Of a stretch of 64,000 nt of DNA, positions 33,423 to 45,602 are shown one piece after another (positions within the stretch are counted from its first letter, which is position 1; each line of letters opens with the position of its first letter). The notes beneath the pieces are model-generated. The model made no database searches. It worked only from the letters and a program-made list of their open reading frames with translations, and had not been told where the DNA came from. A program made the translations under genes and the position numbers. Source of the stretch: Misgurnus anguillicaudatus (Eukaryota; Chordata; Actinopteri; Cypriniformes; Cobitidae); NCBI RefSeq assembly GCF_027580225.2, contig NC_073358.2, positions 32,204,501-32,268,500 of the forward strand, in the 5' to 3' direction.

Positions 33423-34104
33423 CGTTTCTCAATATCCGTTCTTGTTTGTACTTGTGTTCTTGTAGACTTGTAAAACATCACCAAACGCGGCCCAAGTACT
33501 GTTCCAAATCAAAGTTTGCATCAAGCCAAGTTGACATAACATCCCCGGATATGTTCTTGATCCGCCCATTTTATTGAGGATGCATCAGGAGGTGACTTGT
33601 GCGGACTTCTGACAGCCAAGTTTCCCAGAATGCATTTCGCGTCAACGACAATGAAGCTTAAAAGACAAGTTTGGTATTTTACTCTTAAAGCCCTGTTGTT
33701 TTCAGATTGTTTATGATGAAATAGAACGGTTTTGACTGAAATTTGTACATATGATGCTGGCCCGAGAATTTTCGGTTTCTGTTGTATCACCCCCACCTCT
33801 ACAATGGCTGTATAGGTGCACTGGAACAATCCTTCCTAAAATGCATTAAATTTTTGTTTACAAAGACGTGACACTCACAGAGTGGTCAGGGGTGTTCACT
33901 GATAACTCACACAAAAATTGCTGCAAAAGATGCTTTCCAACAGGTTTTATCTGTTGGACGACCTCAAGTACTCTGCTGTTCCATTTGCAATATAAAGCGG
34001 ACTCGCATCCTTTCTTCCTCAAGAGTTTGTTCTTCCAGGTCCGAACTACGAAGGACGCAAGTCCGAACATGGCGTACTTGGTATTGAGAATTGGCCCATG
34101 TTTG
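33423..34104. mobile_element. MITE with CGTTTCTCAATA / TATTGAGAAT ends, carrying R4
   Basis: Left CGTTTCTCAATATCCGTTCTTG, right CGTACTTGGTATTGAGAATTGG, inverted. Inside it, 33,657-33,960 is an R4 copy. Ends approximate. Confidence 0.55.
33657..33960 (+). repeat. family R4, copy 2
   Basis: AAGACAAGTTTGGTATTTTAC after TTAA, then the R4 blocks GTTTATGATGAAATAGAACG and GAGTGGTCAGGGGTGTTCAC. Truncated at its right end. Confidence 0.65.
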
Positions 34105-34446
34105 TCCTGTGACAGCTACCGTATGTGTTTTGAAATGGAGGGATGAGCTGTTGTTTGAAAGTCTTACCACTAGATGCCGCTAAAATTTACACCACCTTTA
34201 AGAATCAAAAATCTTTTTTTGCCAAATGTTCTTAAAATAATTATTTCTTTCACACCTTTAGATAGTCTGCAGAACCTTTTCCACTAGACACATAAAGGTT
34301 TCTCAGATTATAAAATTATATGAAATAATCTATTGCTTGGAAGGTTCTGGATCACTAGAACCTTTTTAGCACCTTTATTTTTAAGAATGTTGGTTCACAA
34401 AAGTAATAAGTAAAAAATTATTTCTTCCACACCCACACCTTTTTCA

Positions 34447-34972
34447 GGTAACACTATAATAAGATTCCATGAATCATAATGAACTACAATCTAAGAAAAT
34501 GATGCTAAATAGTACTAAAATCTTATATAGCACCTATATAGCACCTTTTTGGAATCATAAGTGGTGCTAAAGTCTGACTATAGCACCAATTATGGTTAAC
34601 ATGACATAGCACAATATGGTAGGTTCCCATATGAGCCACTGAACCACTTTAGTGCTATTTAGCACCATTTTTAAAGTGTAATTAATTCTTACTTAAATAT
34701 AAACTAATGATGACTGAGTTAAGGCATGTACTAATCATAAACTAGTGAATAGTCATTATTAAGTAGCCTACTACATGACTCATGACTCAACACATGAATT
34801 GTCATTGTTAACTAATATATTAACTAATAAGCATGTATTGTACTTAATGATAACTCTTTATTAGTATATGAATAGTACATTCCTTAAGTCCTTATTAGTT
34901 CATATTTAAGTAAAAAACAAATGTAGGTCTTAGTTCATTATGATACCTGGACCTTTATTATAAAGTGTAACC
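34447..34972. mobile_element. GGTAACACTWTATAATAAG element (hAT-like)
   Basis: Inverted ends GGTAACACTATAATAAG and TTATTATAAAGTGTAACC, flanked by CCTTTTTCA and CCTTTATCA (near-identical, hAT-length duplication). The interior is AT-rich without frames. It sits in another AAGGTTC-type repeat (34,980-35,065). Confidence 0.65.
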
Positions 34973-35065
34973 CCTTTATCATAATCCTTTTTCCACTGTG
35001 GATGCAAAAGGTTCTCTTTTCAACAACACAACAAAGAACCTTTGATAACGTTTATTTTTAAAGGT

Positions 35066-36129
35066 GTATTTCACTGCTCTGTCCATTTAAAGAATTAAAA
35101 AATTTACTTGTTGAGATTTTGACCCTTAATGTGTTTTCATAAAGGATAAGAACAAAAGGCTTTTGGAATGATAGTGTCCATTTTTAATCAAATATGTGCC
35201 TGGTTACTAAGGCGCGCATTGTAGACGAGTGACTTTAGATAAAAGGATATCTGGCATCAGGCGCGCACTCAGAGATGAGACCTCACAGAGGACGCAGCAC
35301 AGCAGCAGAGATTTCTTGGATTTTTATTTAGCATCTTGAATTTATTCCTATGCAGTCCGTATGTAGTCATTTTTTGTAAACTGGCACGTTGTTTGTCGAT
35401 CTAAAATTAATGGAATAGTCGCCATTTATCTTACTATCGTTTATCTATATACCAAATGGACTGAAATGATTCAAATCAAGCTCGAAAACGCGGTGACTGC
35501 AATGTGTCATTTCTGTTGATTTCTGCAACTCGAGACCGCTCGACTACCTGTAGGATTGCATTGAGAGCGTAAGGGAGCTGAAGCCCAGGAGGTAATGCGC
35601 ATCGTATAATGTAATACAATTTGTTTTTTTGTGTGTGTGAACATTCCTCTTCTGCACCTTTATAACCGATAAACACCTGACTAACGCTTATGGAACCGCT
35701 CACGGAGAGACACGTTGTTTTTGAAGGGGATGCTCCACATTTATCCTTCAAATCCAGTTGAAGATGCCCAGAAAACGGGGACATTTCCAGCAATATACGA
35801 CACATCAAGCTCCATTTGAACGCCGACAGTTGAATGTTTCGCATTTGTGTACCATTTATCCGAATGCATTCGTGACAGAAATAGTTAATGAAGCTGATGC
35901 AAAACGGTGTGCAATCTGTCGGGTGATCGTTTTTGCATGAGTGTGCACATGATGAGTGACTAATCGCACCTGAACCAAAATACCAGATGAAGATGAACGA
36001 AACAGGCGTTTTGATTTTATTTTGCTTTGAGCTTCCAACAAGCGCTCTGCTGTAGTAAAGTTGCAGTGGCCAAACTACAGCGGTGCTTTATGAAGATCAG
36101 TATCAAAGTGCTGATTTGCCCTCGCAGAG
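35066..36129 (+). promoter_or_regulatory. cabp7 upstream region and probable 5' leader
   Basis: The repeat content stops here. 35,210-35,330 is relatively GC-rich (GGCGCGCATTG, CAGGCGCGCACTC) and followed by a leader-like stretch rich in CAGCAGCAG. No TATA box is convincing. Several short upstream ATGs precede the cabp7 start, so the leader may be regulated at translation or interrupted by an intron. Confidence 0.4.
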
Positions 36130-39100
36130 ATGCCCGTGCGTGCCGTGACTTCCAGGTTCATGTACAGGGGACTTTGTTCAATTCCAGATATCCTCTCTTA
36201 CAGAGCTCCGATCACCCTCCCAGAGGATGAAGTGGAGGGTAAGTGATGTTTCATTTCTTGTCATAAGGCTGCGCTATCTGTTGCGATAATGTGAATTGAA
36301 AATGTGAATTTCAGCACCGTGGAGAGATCCCTACGGCAGAGTCACTGTCAAGGTTTTCAAATGAACAAAGTGATGTGTTTTTATCGTACAATTGTCTGTG
36401 ACGGCCAATATTTTTAAAGATTACACTGTAGATTAGTGCCCATTTGATTGAACTTGGCGTATAACAGCAGAGTGATATTAAATGCTTAGTGGAGTTCAAA
36501 GCTTGGATGACCACATTACTATTTTCTGCATTTGAAGTATATGTGACCCTGCCTGTGGAAACCCAGATAAAGTCTTTTTTGTGTGTGATTTATGATTTTC
36601 TACTTAAAAAATCATCATGCATTATGTAATAGACATTCTGTGAAAATATAACCTTGATATCTTTAATAGATAGCCTATTGACTGAGTAAGACCACATGGA
36701 TACATTTTAAATCAATGTGAAATCAGTGAGGTCAAATAAACACTTATAAATATATATGCACATTTTGTATTACTTTTTTTAATTCAACGTAACACAAACA
36801 ATTATATTTGATTGTTAAATCAAATATAAGTGTATACAATTTTACAAACTATTAATTTCATTTTATGTGGCATCTTAAGAAATAATATTCTAAAAAACAA
36901 AAATGCTAAATTCTGCAGTTTATACATTAAACGTATATTGTATGGCATTCATGCGCACACTGTGTAGATAGATACAAAGGCCAAGCTAACACTTAACCAG
37001 CCCCAGAAAGAGTGAGATAGACAGCCCTAAACTAACCTTTGTCTGTTTTTCTGGTGGGTATTTCTATAGAGGAAGTCACAAAGTTAACCAACTTTTCAAT
37101 ATTAATATTAATATAAATATACTGTGTGATTGTAATGTATGTTTAAAAATGTATTATAACTAGGAATATGTGGCATTTTAGCAGGTAGCTATACATATAT
37201 GATAATGTACTGTATCTGGCACAACTACAGAGATCCGTGAAGCCTTCAAGGTGTTTGATCGTGACGGGAATGGATTCATCTCAAAACAGGAGTTGGGAAT
37301 TGCCATGCGGTCTCTTGGTTACATGCCAAATGAGGTGGAGCTGGAAGTGATCAGTCAAAGACTGGATATGGATGGTATGAAAGCCCTTACATTAAACATA
37401 AAATTTGTGATTTTAGCCACATAACGACACCAGTTTGACAATTTGGTAAGTTGCGATACTAGATCAGTATTATTTGTGACACTGGATCACAAAACCAAGC
37501 ATAAGTGCAGCAAAAGCCAAAAATACACCGTATGAGTCTAAATGATTGATTTTTCTTTCATGCCACAAATCAGGATATTAAGTAAAGATCATGTTCCATG
37601 AAGATATTTTGTACATTTCCTACAGTATATAAAATATTTATTTTTTTGTGAGTGGGTGCAGTTGGACTTCATTTGGACAACTTTTTGCAACCTCAGATTC
37701 CAGATTTTTTAATAGCCTAGTTGTATCCATACATCAATGAAAATCGTATTTATTCAGCTTTTAGATTATGTATATATCTCAATTTAAAAATAAAATGGAC
37801 CCATACTCTATTAGTGGTTTTGTGGTCCAGGGTCACGTCATCTTATTTTGTGATTATGTATAATTATGCTTTAGGTAATGATTTAAAGGAGACATATCAT
37901 GAAAATCAGACTTGTTTCATGTTTAAGTGCCATAATTGGGTAACCAGTGCTTCTATCAACCTAGAAAATGTGAAAAAGCTCAACCTAGTATCTTAGTTTT
38001 GGTAAACCGTTCTCTCCAAGCATGTGAAAAAATAGGTCATTAAAATTTGGCTCCCCTTGTGATGTCAGAAGGGGATAATGCCGCCCCTTAATCTGCACTA
38101 TCCAACCGCGGCACTGCCATTTAGTGCAGAGATCAGCTCATTTGCATTTAAAGGCGGGGTGCATGATTTTTGAAAAACACTTTGGAAAAGGGAGTCGAGC
38201 CAAGGACCAAAACACACTTGTAGCCAATCAGCAGTGAGAGGCATATCTACTAACTGACATCGTTTTCTGGGTTGCGTATGTGTGGGGCGGGTCTATCAAA
38301 AGAAGGTCCAGACTCTATTGGGGTGGGGCGCGTTTGTTTAGGTGATTTCAAATGTCAACATTGGCTTTCAGAGATCATGCACCCCGCCTTTAAAAGGACA
38401 AACCCTAAAACGGCACATTTTTGCTCACACCTACAAAGTGGCAATTTTAACATGCTATAATAAATTATTTATTTGGTATTTTGAGCTAAAACTTCACATA
38501 CATACTCTGCGGACACCAAAGATTTATCTTTAAAAAAAGTCTCGTAAAATGAGATTAGGTTGTACTCCTGCACAAGCACAAATTTATAATCTCCCACGAG
38601 AAAGGTTATACACTTATATTTTGCAGGTGATGGTCAAGTTGATTTTGAGGAGTTTGTAACACTTCTTGGACCAAAGCTGGCATCTGCTGGTATGCCTGAT
38701 AGGTTCCACGGAGCTGAGTTTGACTCTATATTCTGGAAGGTGTGTGGTTTTTTGTGAATAATCCAAATGATTTCCCCCCAAAGTCTCAATGATTAGTTCC
38801 GTCAGGCATCAGCTTTACTTTGTATCATATCTGTGATGATTATTGGAAAGAAGATTATTTGTACATTATTCACACCCTACAATTAACTTGCTGACATTTT
38901 TGCCATAGTAATAGCATTGAATTGAAATTAATGTTGGCAGCGCACTTCAGTCCATTATGAAGCAATAGTCCCTTAAATTTGCTATTTAGTATAACCCATC
39001 TGTGCATCAGCCACTGATCATTAATTTACGACTTTCATTTTGAACCTTGCTCAACTAATGACCTTTTCATTGTACTGAATCGATTTCTTTATTTGTTTCA

Positions 39101-39859
39101 TTAGTGTGACATGCAAAAGCTGACTGTGGATGAGCTGAAGAGACTCTTGTATGACACCTTCTGTGACCATTTGACAATGAAAGACATCGAGAACATTATC
39201 ATGACAGAGGAGAGTCACTTAAACAGCCCCGAGTGCCAAGTAGATATCGATAGTAAGCATTTATACACTTGAGTTCAAACAATATTAATTCGACAAACAA
39301 CAATAACAAAACTGTGATCGTAAATTGTTTACGTCCGCATGCCTATCTTTTTCATTATAAGGTCTCAGGGTATCGTCATATCAATCTAAATTGCCTGTCA
39401 ATTCAAATAAACACATAAAACATACAACGCCAATACTGCAATGTCTATTTTTAGCTGTAACTTATTCTGTTGATGTCCTGGGGTAATGGAGATCATAAAT
39501 CTACACTTGAACACCTTATTCCAGATTTTTATGGCTATATTTACGTATTGTAGTTTATAATTGAATTGTGGTTCAGCGAAACAAAAGCTAAACACACCTT
39601 TCATTTGTTGGTTAAGGAATGTGACATTTGTCTTCCTGAAATAAATGTCATGTCTGTTGGGAAAAATCCAATATTGTCATAATAACATTTTTCTCTCTTT
39701 TTTTATTATTTTCCTCAACCTGTCCCCAAAGCAAGCCCCATGCAGCAAGTCAAGCACACGTGTGTGCGCAAGAGCTTGATTTGTGCCTTTGCTATCGCAT
39801 TTATCATCAGCGTCATGCTCATCGCGGCCAATCAGATGCTTCGAAGAGGGATGCAGTGA
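36130..39859 (+). CDS. cabp7: calcium-binding protein 7 (CaBP7, calneuron II)
   Basis: Five coding exons: 36130-36238, 37231-37374, 38627-38739, 39105-39252, 39732-39859. All introns are GT-AG and phases agree; 642 bases, 213 residues (family about 215). Two canonical EF-hand loops: residues 46-57 ([12 protein letters not shown]) and 82-93 ([12 protein letters not shown]). The C-terminal half has lost EF loops but keeps the family segment [21 protein letters not shown]-terminal membrane anchor (about residues 187-204, then NQMLRRGMQ) follows TCVRKS. CaBP7 is a Golgi/trans-Golgi and lysosome-associated calcium sensor reported to inhibit phosphatidylinositol 4-kinase III-beta. It matches CaBP7 better than CALN1 ([18 protein letters not shown]). 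Intron 2 carries a TTAA MITE. Paralogue letter (a/b) not decided. Confidence 0.95.
38152..38389. mobile_element. TTAA MITE, AGGCGGGGTGCA family, copy 2 (cabp7 intron 2)
   Basis: AGGCGGGGTGCATG ... CATGCACCCCGCCT with TTAA on both sides, 238 bp. Shares inner blocks TTGTAGCCAATCAGCAGT and GGGGCGGGTCTATCAAAAG with 53,816-54,030. Confidence 0.85.
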
Positions 39860-40387
39860 CTGGTTCTGTTTCTAAAACAGCAAATGACTGGCAACAGGTA
39901 AAAATGCAAAAAATTACGAATTTTACAGTTTTTAGCGATCCCAGTATAAAAATAACACCAAAGGCTGCATTCTCGTTTCACTACAAAGTCAGGCAGAAGA
40001 ACAACATCCCAAAAGCCCTGAACAATTGACCCACTCTGTGAAAACTACATAAAATCATCCCACATAATGTGAAAATTAAAGTGAAATCAGTGGGTGAAAT
40101 CAAACTTTGATGCTCCTAATCTCATAATTAGATGATGAGACTTTAGCCTGGATTTTATAGATAGGGTCACAATTCAGTTCAAATGTGTCAATCATGTTTG
40201 TGTAGAAATAAAAGTAGGAACACTGATAAATTAAAATTAGGATGAATAATATTAAATGTTTTCTATTAGTTCATGTTACCAAGCAGAAACAATATTCATC
40301 TGTTATAACACAGAACATGACTTATTGTATTGTATAGTTATAATCTACCTTCTATGTATAAATGACATATCAGGGCCTTTGTGGACA
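39860..40387 (+). other. cabp7 3' flank, probable 3' UTR
   Basis: No coding signal. AATAAA-containing runs occur near 40,208 (GAAATAAAAGTAGG) and at several later points up to 44,620, so the polyadenylation site cannot be chosen. Confidence 0.4.
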
Positions 40388-40391
40388 TTAA

Positions 40392-41201
40392 AGGATTAGT
40401 CCATTTTCTTTAAAAAAAAATCCAGATAATTTACTCACCACCATGTCATCCAAAATGTTGATATCTTTCTTTGTTCGGTCGAGAAGAAATTATGTTTTTT
40501 GAGGAAAACATTTCCTGATTTTTCTCATTTTAATGGACTTTGGTGGACCCCAACACTTAACAGTTTTAATGCAGTTTAAAATTGCAGTTTCAAAACCCTC
40601 TAAACAATCCCAAACGAGGCATAATGGTCTTATCTAGCGAAACGATTGTCATTTTTGGCAAGAAAAATTAAAAATATGCACTTTTAAACCACAACTTCTC
40701 CTCTATCTCCGGTCCTGTGACACACCAGCGCAACCTCACGTAATTGCGTAATGCCGTGGAAAGGTCACGTGTTACATATATGAAACGCACATTTGCGGAC
40801 TATTTTAAACAATAGACACAAAGACATTAATTAATATTATTCGACATACAACAATGTTGGAACGGTGCTCTTTCTCCACACTTGTAAACACGTGGGCGTA
40901 GTTTCACATACTTATTACGCACATTTTTGACATTTCTCGGAAGACGAGAAGTGTGTCAAAAATGACAATCGTTTCGCTGGATGGGACCATTATGCCTCGT
41001 TTGGGATCGTTTGGAGTCCTTTGAATCTGCATTTTTGAATTGCATGGAGGCTGTGACGTGTTGGGGTCCATTAAAGTCCATTAAAATGAGAGGAATCCTC
41101 AAATGTTTTCCTCCAAAAACGTAGTTTCTTCTCAACTGAACAAAGCAAGACATCATCATTTTGGATGACATGGTGGTGAGTAAATTATCTGGACTAATCC
41201 T
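40392..41201. mobile_element. TTAA fold-back element, 810 bp
   Basis: AGGATTAGTCCA ... TGGACTAATCCT within TTAA (40,388-40,391; 41,202-41,205). The arms pair over about 270 bases each (for example CAAACGAGGCATAATGGTC against GACCATTATGCCTCGTTTG), leaving a loop near 40,665-40,930. No coding frame. Confidence 0.85.
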
Positions 41202-41407
41202 TTAACTGAAATATTTCTCCAATTTTTAAAGTCTGTGTAAAGAGAATTGTTTCTAAATGTTAGAAGTGTATTGCGGAAACATGTTACAAAGTTGAACATT
41301 TCAGTGTTCAGGATTATTTGGGCGGTGCTGGAGCCACCGAGCATGGCCACAACACAATCGCGAGCATCCATTTAGGTTGTAGCAGTACTTGAAAGTTGAG
41401 AGAGACC

Positions 41408-41622
41408 AGCCTGATCTCATGAGAATTCGTACATATTTTACGAGTTCATATGAATGCGTACGAAGTTAATCGCGCAAAAACGTACGATTATCATAAAAAA
41501 ATACTATAACAAAACCCCCCCTAACCCCAACATCAAAGGGGTCAAGACAAAAATTTACGAATGTGGTCCTACGAATTAGCCACCTTGTAAAATACGTATG
41601 AATTGCCATGACATAGTGTTGG
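41408..41622. repeat. CCTGATCTCATGAGAATTCGTA repeat, partial copy
   Basis: Same family as the element 41,849-42,794 (TACGAATTAGCCA, TTTTACGAGTT, CCTAACCCCAACATC inner part). Its right end is truncated. Confidence 0.65.
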
Positions 41623-41911
41623 CAGCTTTTCCGCATGTAGCCGTGGTTTCAGTGCTCTGGACACACCCCCAGCATTTGAGAGCAAAGAATCCTGCCATAT
41701 TTTTCGAAGACTTTGATAACTTCTTTTCTTTTTTTCTTTTTTTCATTCAAACTGGTTAACATATTTTTTCTGTGGTGTCACAAACTGAGAACACATTTAA
41801 TATTGGACTTCACACAGACTTGATCATGTAGGTCTACATAGTTTAGATCAGACTGATCTCACAGGAATTTGTACATATTTTACGCGTTGGCTAATTCGTA
41901 TTAATTCATAC

Positions 41912-42334
41912 TAGTGTTGTAGTTCTTGAGACTGGGACCACTTTTTAAAGGTCTTGGTCTCGTCTCGGTCTCAGACAAAGAGGACTCTGAATTTTATTTC
42001 AAGACCGGTCAAGACCACAACTGATGTCAATTTTTTTGTTATTTATTTTATAGAGTTTATTAAGGTTTGGCATATGATGTTGGCATTGTTTAAGCATTGT
42101 TTAAGTTTCTCCCAATGACAATTTTTCTAATTTTATTACTAAAAACACATGCATTGTGTTAAGTGGATGGCAAGCCATGGAAAGACAGTTCAGAATAAAT
42201 GGTAAAGTTGATTTTAGCTCTTTAGTGTTTGTTCACTTTTATTTGCTTATAGAAAAAGATAAATTCCCACATATCTGCAATGCCTTTGATTATTTAACAA
42301 CTTATCTGAATGCACACGCACGCACGCACGCGCA

Positions 42335-42376
<42 letters not shown>

Positions 42377-42624
42377 CACGCACACACACACACACACGCA
42401 CACACGCACACACACAGACAAGAAGTGCCTAATCATATGCATATTCCACATTTTATCATAAGTGTTTTAATGCAGTGACTTGCACTGGTCTTGACTTGGT
42501 CTCGGCCTGTCTTGGTCTTGACTTGGTCTCGACCCTTTAAAGTCTTGGTCTTGTCTCGGTCTCGGCCTGTCTTGGTCTTGGTCCTGACTTGGTCTCGGTT
42601 TAGGTGGTCTTGACTACAACACTA
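41912..42624. mobile_element. hAT-like MITE with TAGTGTTGTAGT ends and CA microsatellite
   Basis: TAGTGTTGTAG ... CTACAACACTA, with perfect 8-bp duplication ATTCATAC at 41,904-41,911 and 42,625-42,632. Both flanks of the interior are built of GGTCTTG / CTCGGTCT words. Contains the (CA)n tract below. Confidence 0.82.
42313..42418. repeat. (CA)n microsatellite
   Basis: About 100 bases of CA with CG interruptions; the Thr/His open frame through it is an artefact. Confidence 0.95.
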
Positions 42625-42794
42625 ATTCATACCACCACATTCATAACTTTTGGTACATTTTGCCTTGACCCCTGTGACGAGGTTAGGTGCGAGGTTAGGT
42701 CTTCTTGTTTTTTTCATGACAACTGTAACTTTGTTTGAATTGATACGAATTAGCCAACTCGTAAAATATGTAGATTTCTCGTGAGATCAGGCTG

Positions 42795-44688
42795 TCCAAA
42801 ACAGCATCAGCTTGGATATTTGTTATTTTAAAATAAATATAGACTGGTTAAACAAAATTGCCCACACCATGCTCACGTCACCGACAGATGTTAGGACAAG
42901 TAAAAGCAAATAAAAAAGATAAATGAATGTAGCCTATTTAAAATTTGCCAGTAACGGACAATGATGGAAATTAAATCTTACCTGTGCAGTGAGAGTTTAA
43001 CTTGCAAAAAAAGTATTTCTCCCAGTCTTAACTCTCAGGATTATGACATATCTTTTAGTCATTTGTCTACTGGTTGTGTGCCAAAAGCATTGTGAAATAT
43101 GACTAAATATTACTATTTGTATTATATGTGCCAAGTGAGAGTAAATGTGTGTAGATATACTTCAAAATAAATGTTGAGTGTTAATGCGTAATGACATATT
43201 TGCATGAAATGTTTCGTAGCATTTTGATAACATCAATGTTGTTAATGAATAATCAGTCTGTATTGATGATTTAAAACCTTGTGGTTTTCATTGTTCTCGG
43301 TTGTTGTGATCTGTATGGTATCAATTTTTCATTTGTCCTTAAATTGTCATTCAACATCTAAAGATAAGGTTTAAGGCGTTCACAGCATGATTTACAGACG
43401 AACCAGTGAACAAAAGAAAGGGTCCTCAGCATTAGTTCTTCAAAGTAACTTTATAGCTTTACGTTTGGTGCAAGGTAATAGTAACAAGCAATATTCGGCT
43501 TATGCATACTCTGGAAAGTATGCATTTATCTGTAACTTATGCATTTGTCAGCAATCTCAGTGCCTAAACAATATGTTGGTATTGTTCTGTATGTCTCTGG
43601 TCAGGATTCCAAAGTCTATATCTTATGTGCACTTTTGAGTACATAACACACAAGTGTTTGTGCAATATCATAAATGAGACTTAATAATAACAATAAGTTG
43701 TGTTCGTTAACATTTCTGTAAAAGCAAAACTTAGCACTAACCATATCTCTATTTATATGGTTACATATCTGCATGCGACAATGTCATTATAATGATAAGT
43801 AATAATAAAAGTATTGCATTTGTTTCAGGAGGGCTAGAGTCAAATATACCAACATGCAAGTTAGGGCTGGTTGCGGATTAATATTTCATAAATCTTTTTT
43901 ATTTCACAGAAAGTGAGATACGTGGCTAGCTAGCAAACTTGAGTCATCCTTGATTTGAAATCGTTTTTGCAGTTTGTACACTGCACAGACCAGGAAAGTA
44001 ATGCTGACATGAAATATATATTAGTACCCATGGGACTTTTCTTTGCAATTGCACGTCTTTGAAAACTTCTTACATGTATTGTGTAATGATAAGGTTAGCT
44101 TTTTTCCTCTAAATATGCAATCAATGCTTATTTGATGACAATTTACTGTGATTTCAAGTAATTGACATATGTACAAATAAGAGGTACTGATTTCAGGACA
44201 TCTGAAACATATCATGCGTTCAATTTCCAAAGTGTAGGCATGTGATCTACTGTGTATTTGTGTAAGTTGTTTTACACACTATTAGAAGTTATATAATTTA
44301 ACATGGCAATATTTTTCAATCAGCATAATATAACAATTAAGATTATATCAAATATATATATATATATTTTATTTTGTCAACCTGTATTTTTAAACTTTTC
44401 TTTAAAAGTATTTATTTTAATTCCACGTGGAAAATACAGCACATTTACTTAAAATTCAAATATGGCTGGTATAGTTCATGTATTATTATATTAATGTACT
44501 GATGTAAAAGTAATATTTAATTGATATATGTAATTTTATATTGCATTAATGTAGACCTATCTTGAATCTATGATGTGCCAAAATGTGCTGATAACGACAT
44601 TAAATTGTATGTGAACAACTGAAATAAAGCAGTGGGGGTTTATTTCTTCTCGTTCTAATTTTGCATATTAAAAATCTAAGTATGCATA
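42795..44688. other. gene-free DNA downstream of cabp7
   Basis: No element or exon recognised. A (TA)n run lies near 44,355 and an AATAAA near 44,620. Could include the distal cabp7 3' UTR. Confidence 0.3.
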
Positions 44689-45602
44689 CACTGCAAAAAA
44701 TGATTTTCAAGAAAACAATTTCTTAGTATTTTTGTCTGGTTTTCAGTAAAAATATCTAAATATTCTTAAATTAAGATGTTTTTTCTTGATGAGCAAAACG
44801 ACCCAAGAAAAAAAAGTTTCGTTTTTAGACCAAAAATATCAAATTTAAGTTATTTTGTGCATAAAACAAGCAAAAAAATCTGCCAATGGGGTAAGCAAAA
44901 AAATATTGAACATTTTGCTTAAACACTAAATTCAAGAAAAATTCAAGAAAAAATTGCTTACACCATAGGCAGATTTTGTTTGTGCTTGTTTTGTGCACAA
45001 AATCACTTAAATTTGATATTTTTGGTCTAAAAACTAGACTTATTTTCTTGAATCGTTTTGCTCATCAAGAAAAAGCATCTTAATTTAAGAATTTTTAGAT
45101 ATTTTTACTGAGAACAAGACAAAAAATATCAAGAAAATTGTTTCTTGAAAATAATTTACTTTCTTAGTATTTTTGTCTTGTTTGTTTTTAGTAGAAATAT
45201 CTAAAAATTCTTAATCAAGTTGTATTTTCTTGATTAACCAAATGGCCTAAGATATTAAGTCTAGTTTTTAGACAAAAACTATACAATTTAAGTGAATTTG
45301 TGCTTAAAACAAGCAAAATTATCTGCCAATGGGGTGAGAAAATTTTGCTTAAATTAAGTGTTAAGTGTTTAAGAAAAAATATAACTTATTTTTAGATTTT
45401 TTTTCTCACCCCATTGGCAGATATTTTCGCTTGTTTTAAGTTCAAATTGACCCGAATTGTATATTTTTTGTCCAAAAACTAGACCCATCTCCCAAGTCAC
45501 TTTGCTCATCAGGAAAAAGCATCTTAATTTAAGAATGTCTAGATATTTCCACCAAAAACAAGACAAAAATACTAAGTAAGGAAGTCATTTTTTTGCATTG
45601 TG
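44689..45602. mobile_element. CACTGCAAAAAATGA multi-arm fold-back element
   Basis: Ends CACTGCAAAAAATGATTTTC and TCATTTTTTTGCATTGTG. The block TTTTTGTCT-GTTTT-AGTAAAAATATCTAAA and its inverse occur four times, and TCTGCCAATGGGGT occurs in both orientations, so several alternative hairpins are possible. No frame. Confidence 0.75.

Larger units (their letters stand above)
33162..34197. mobile_element. TTAA MITE (AGGTGCATTGTGTAA family), copy 3, interrupted
   Basis: AGGTGCATTGTGTAA ... TTTACACCACCT within TTAA. The left part ends about 33,420 (CTCAAACAACAACATGA) and resumes about 34,105 (AGCTACCGTATGTGTTTTGA). The family copy at 24,423 shows these two points are normally adjacent. Confidence 0.8.
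33030..34395. mobile_element. interrupted AAAAATAAAG / CTTTATTTTT repeat (outer shell of a nest)
   Basis: The left part has ACTTTTAAAAATAAAGATAC and AGGTTCCTTACAGAAGAACC; the right part after 34,200 has AGAACCTTTTTAGCACC and TTTATTTTTAAGAATGT. The two halves flank the TTAA MITE 33,162-34,197 and read as one inverted-repeat element. Confidence 0.6.
41849..42794. mobile_element. CAGNCTGATCTCAC element, interrupted by a hAT-like MITE
   Basis: Inverted ends CAGACTGATCTCACAGGAA and TTCTCGTGAGATCAGGCTG. The two halves flank the hAT-like MITE 41,912-42,624. The inner part matches the neighbouring partial copy. Confidence 0.7.

Noticed and set aside
35758..35940. 60-codon frame upstream of cabp7 as a separate gene
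   Set aside because: No domain; lies in the probable 5' leader and is better seen as an upstream frame.
36130..39859. caln1 (calneuron I) instead of cabp7
   Set aside because: The first exon is short and the core reads [18 protein letters not shown] and [19 protein letters not shown], the CaBP7 pattern.
42156..42461. Thr/His-rich 101-residue frame
   Set aside because: Produced by the (CA)n microsatellite.
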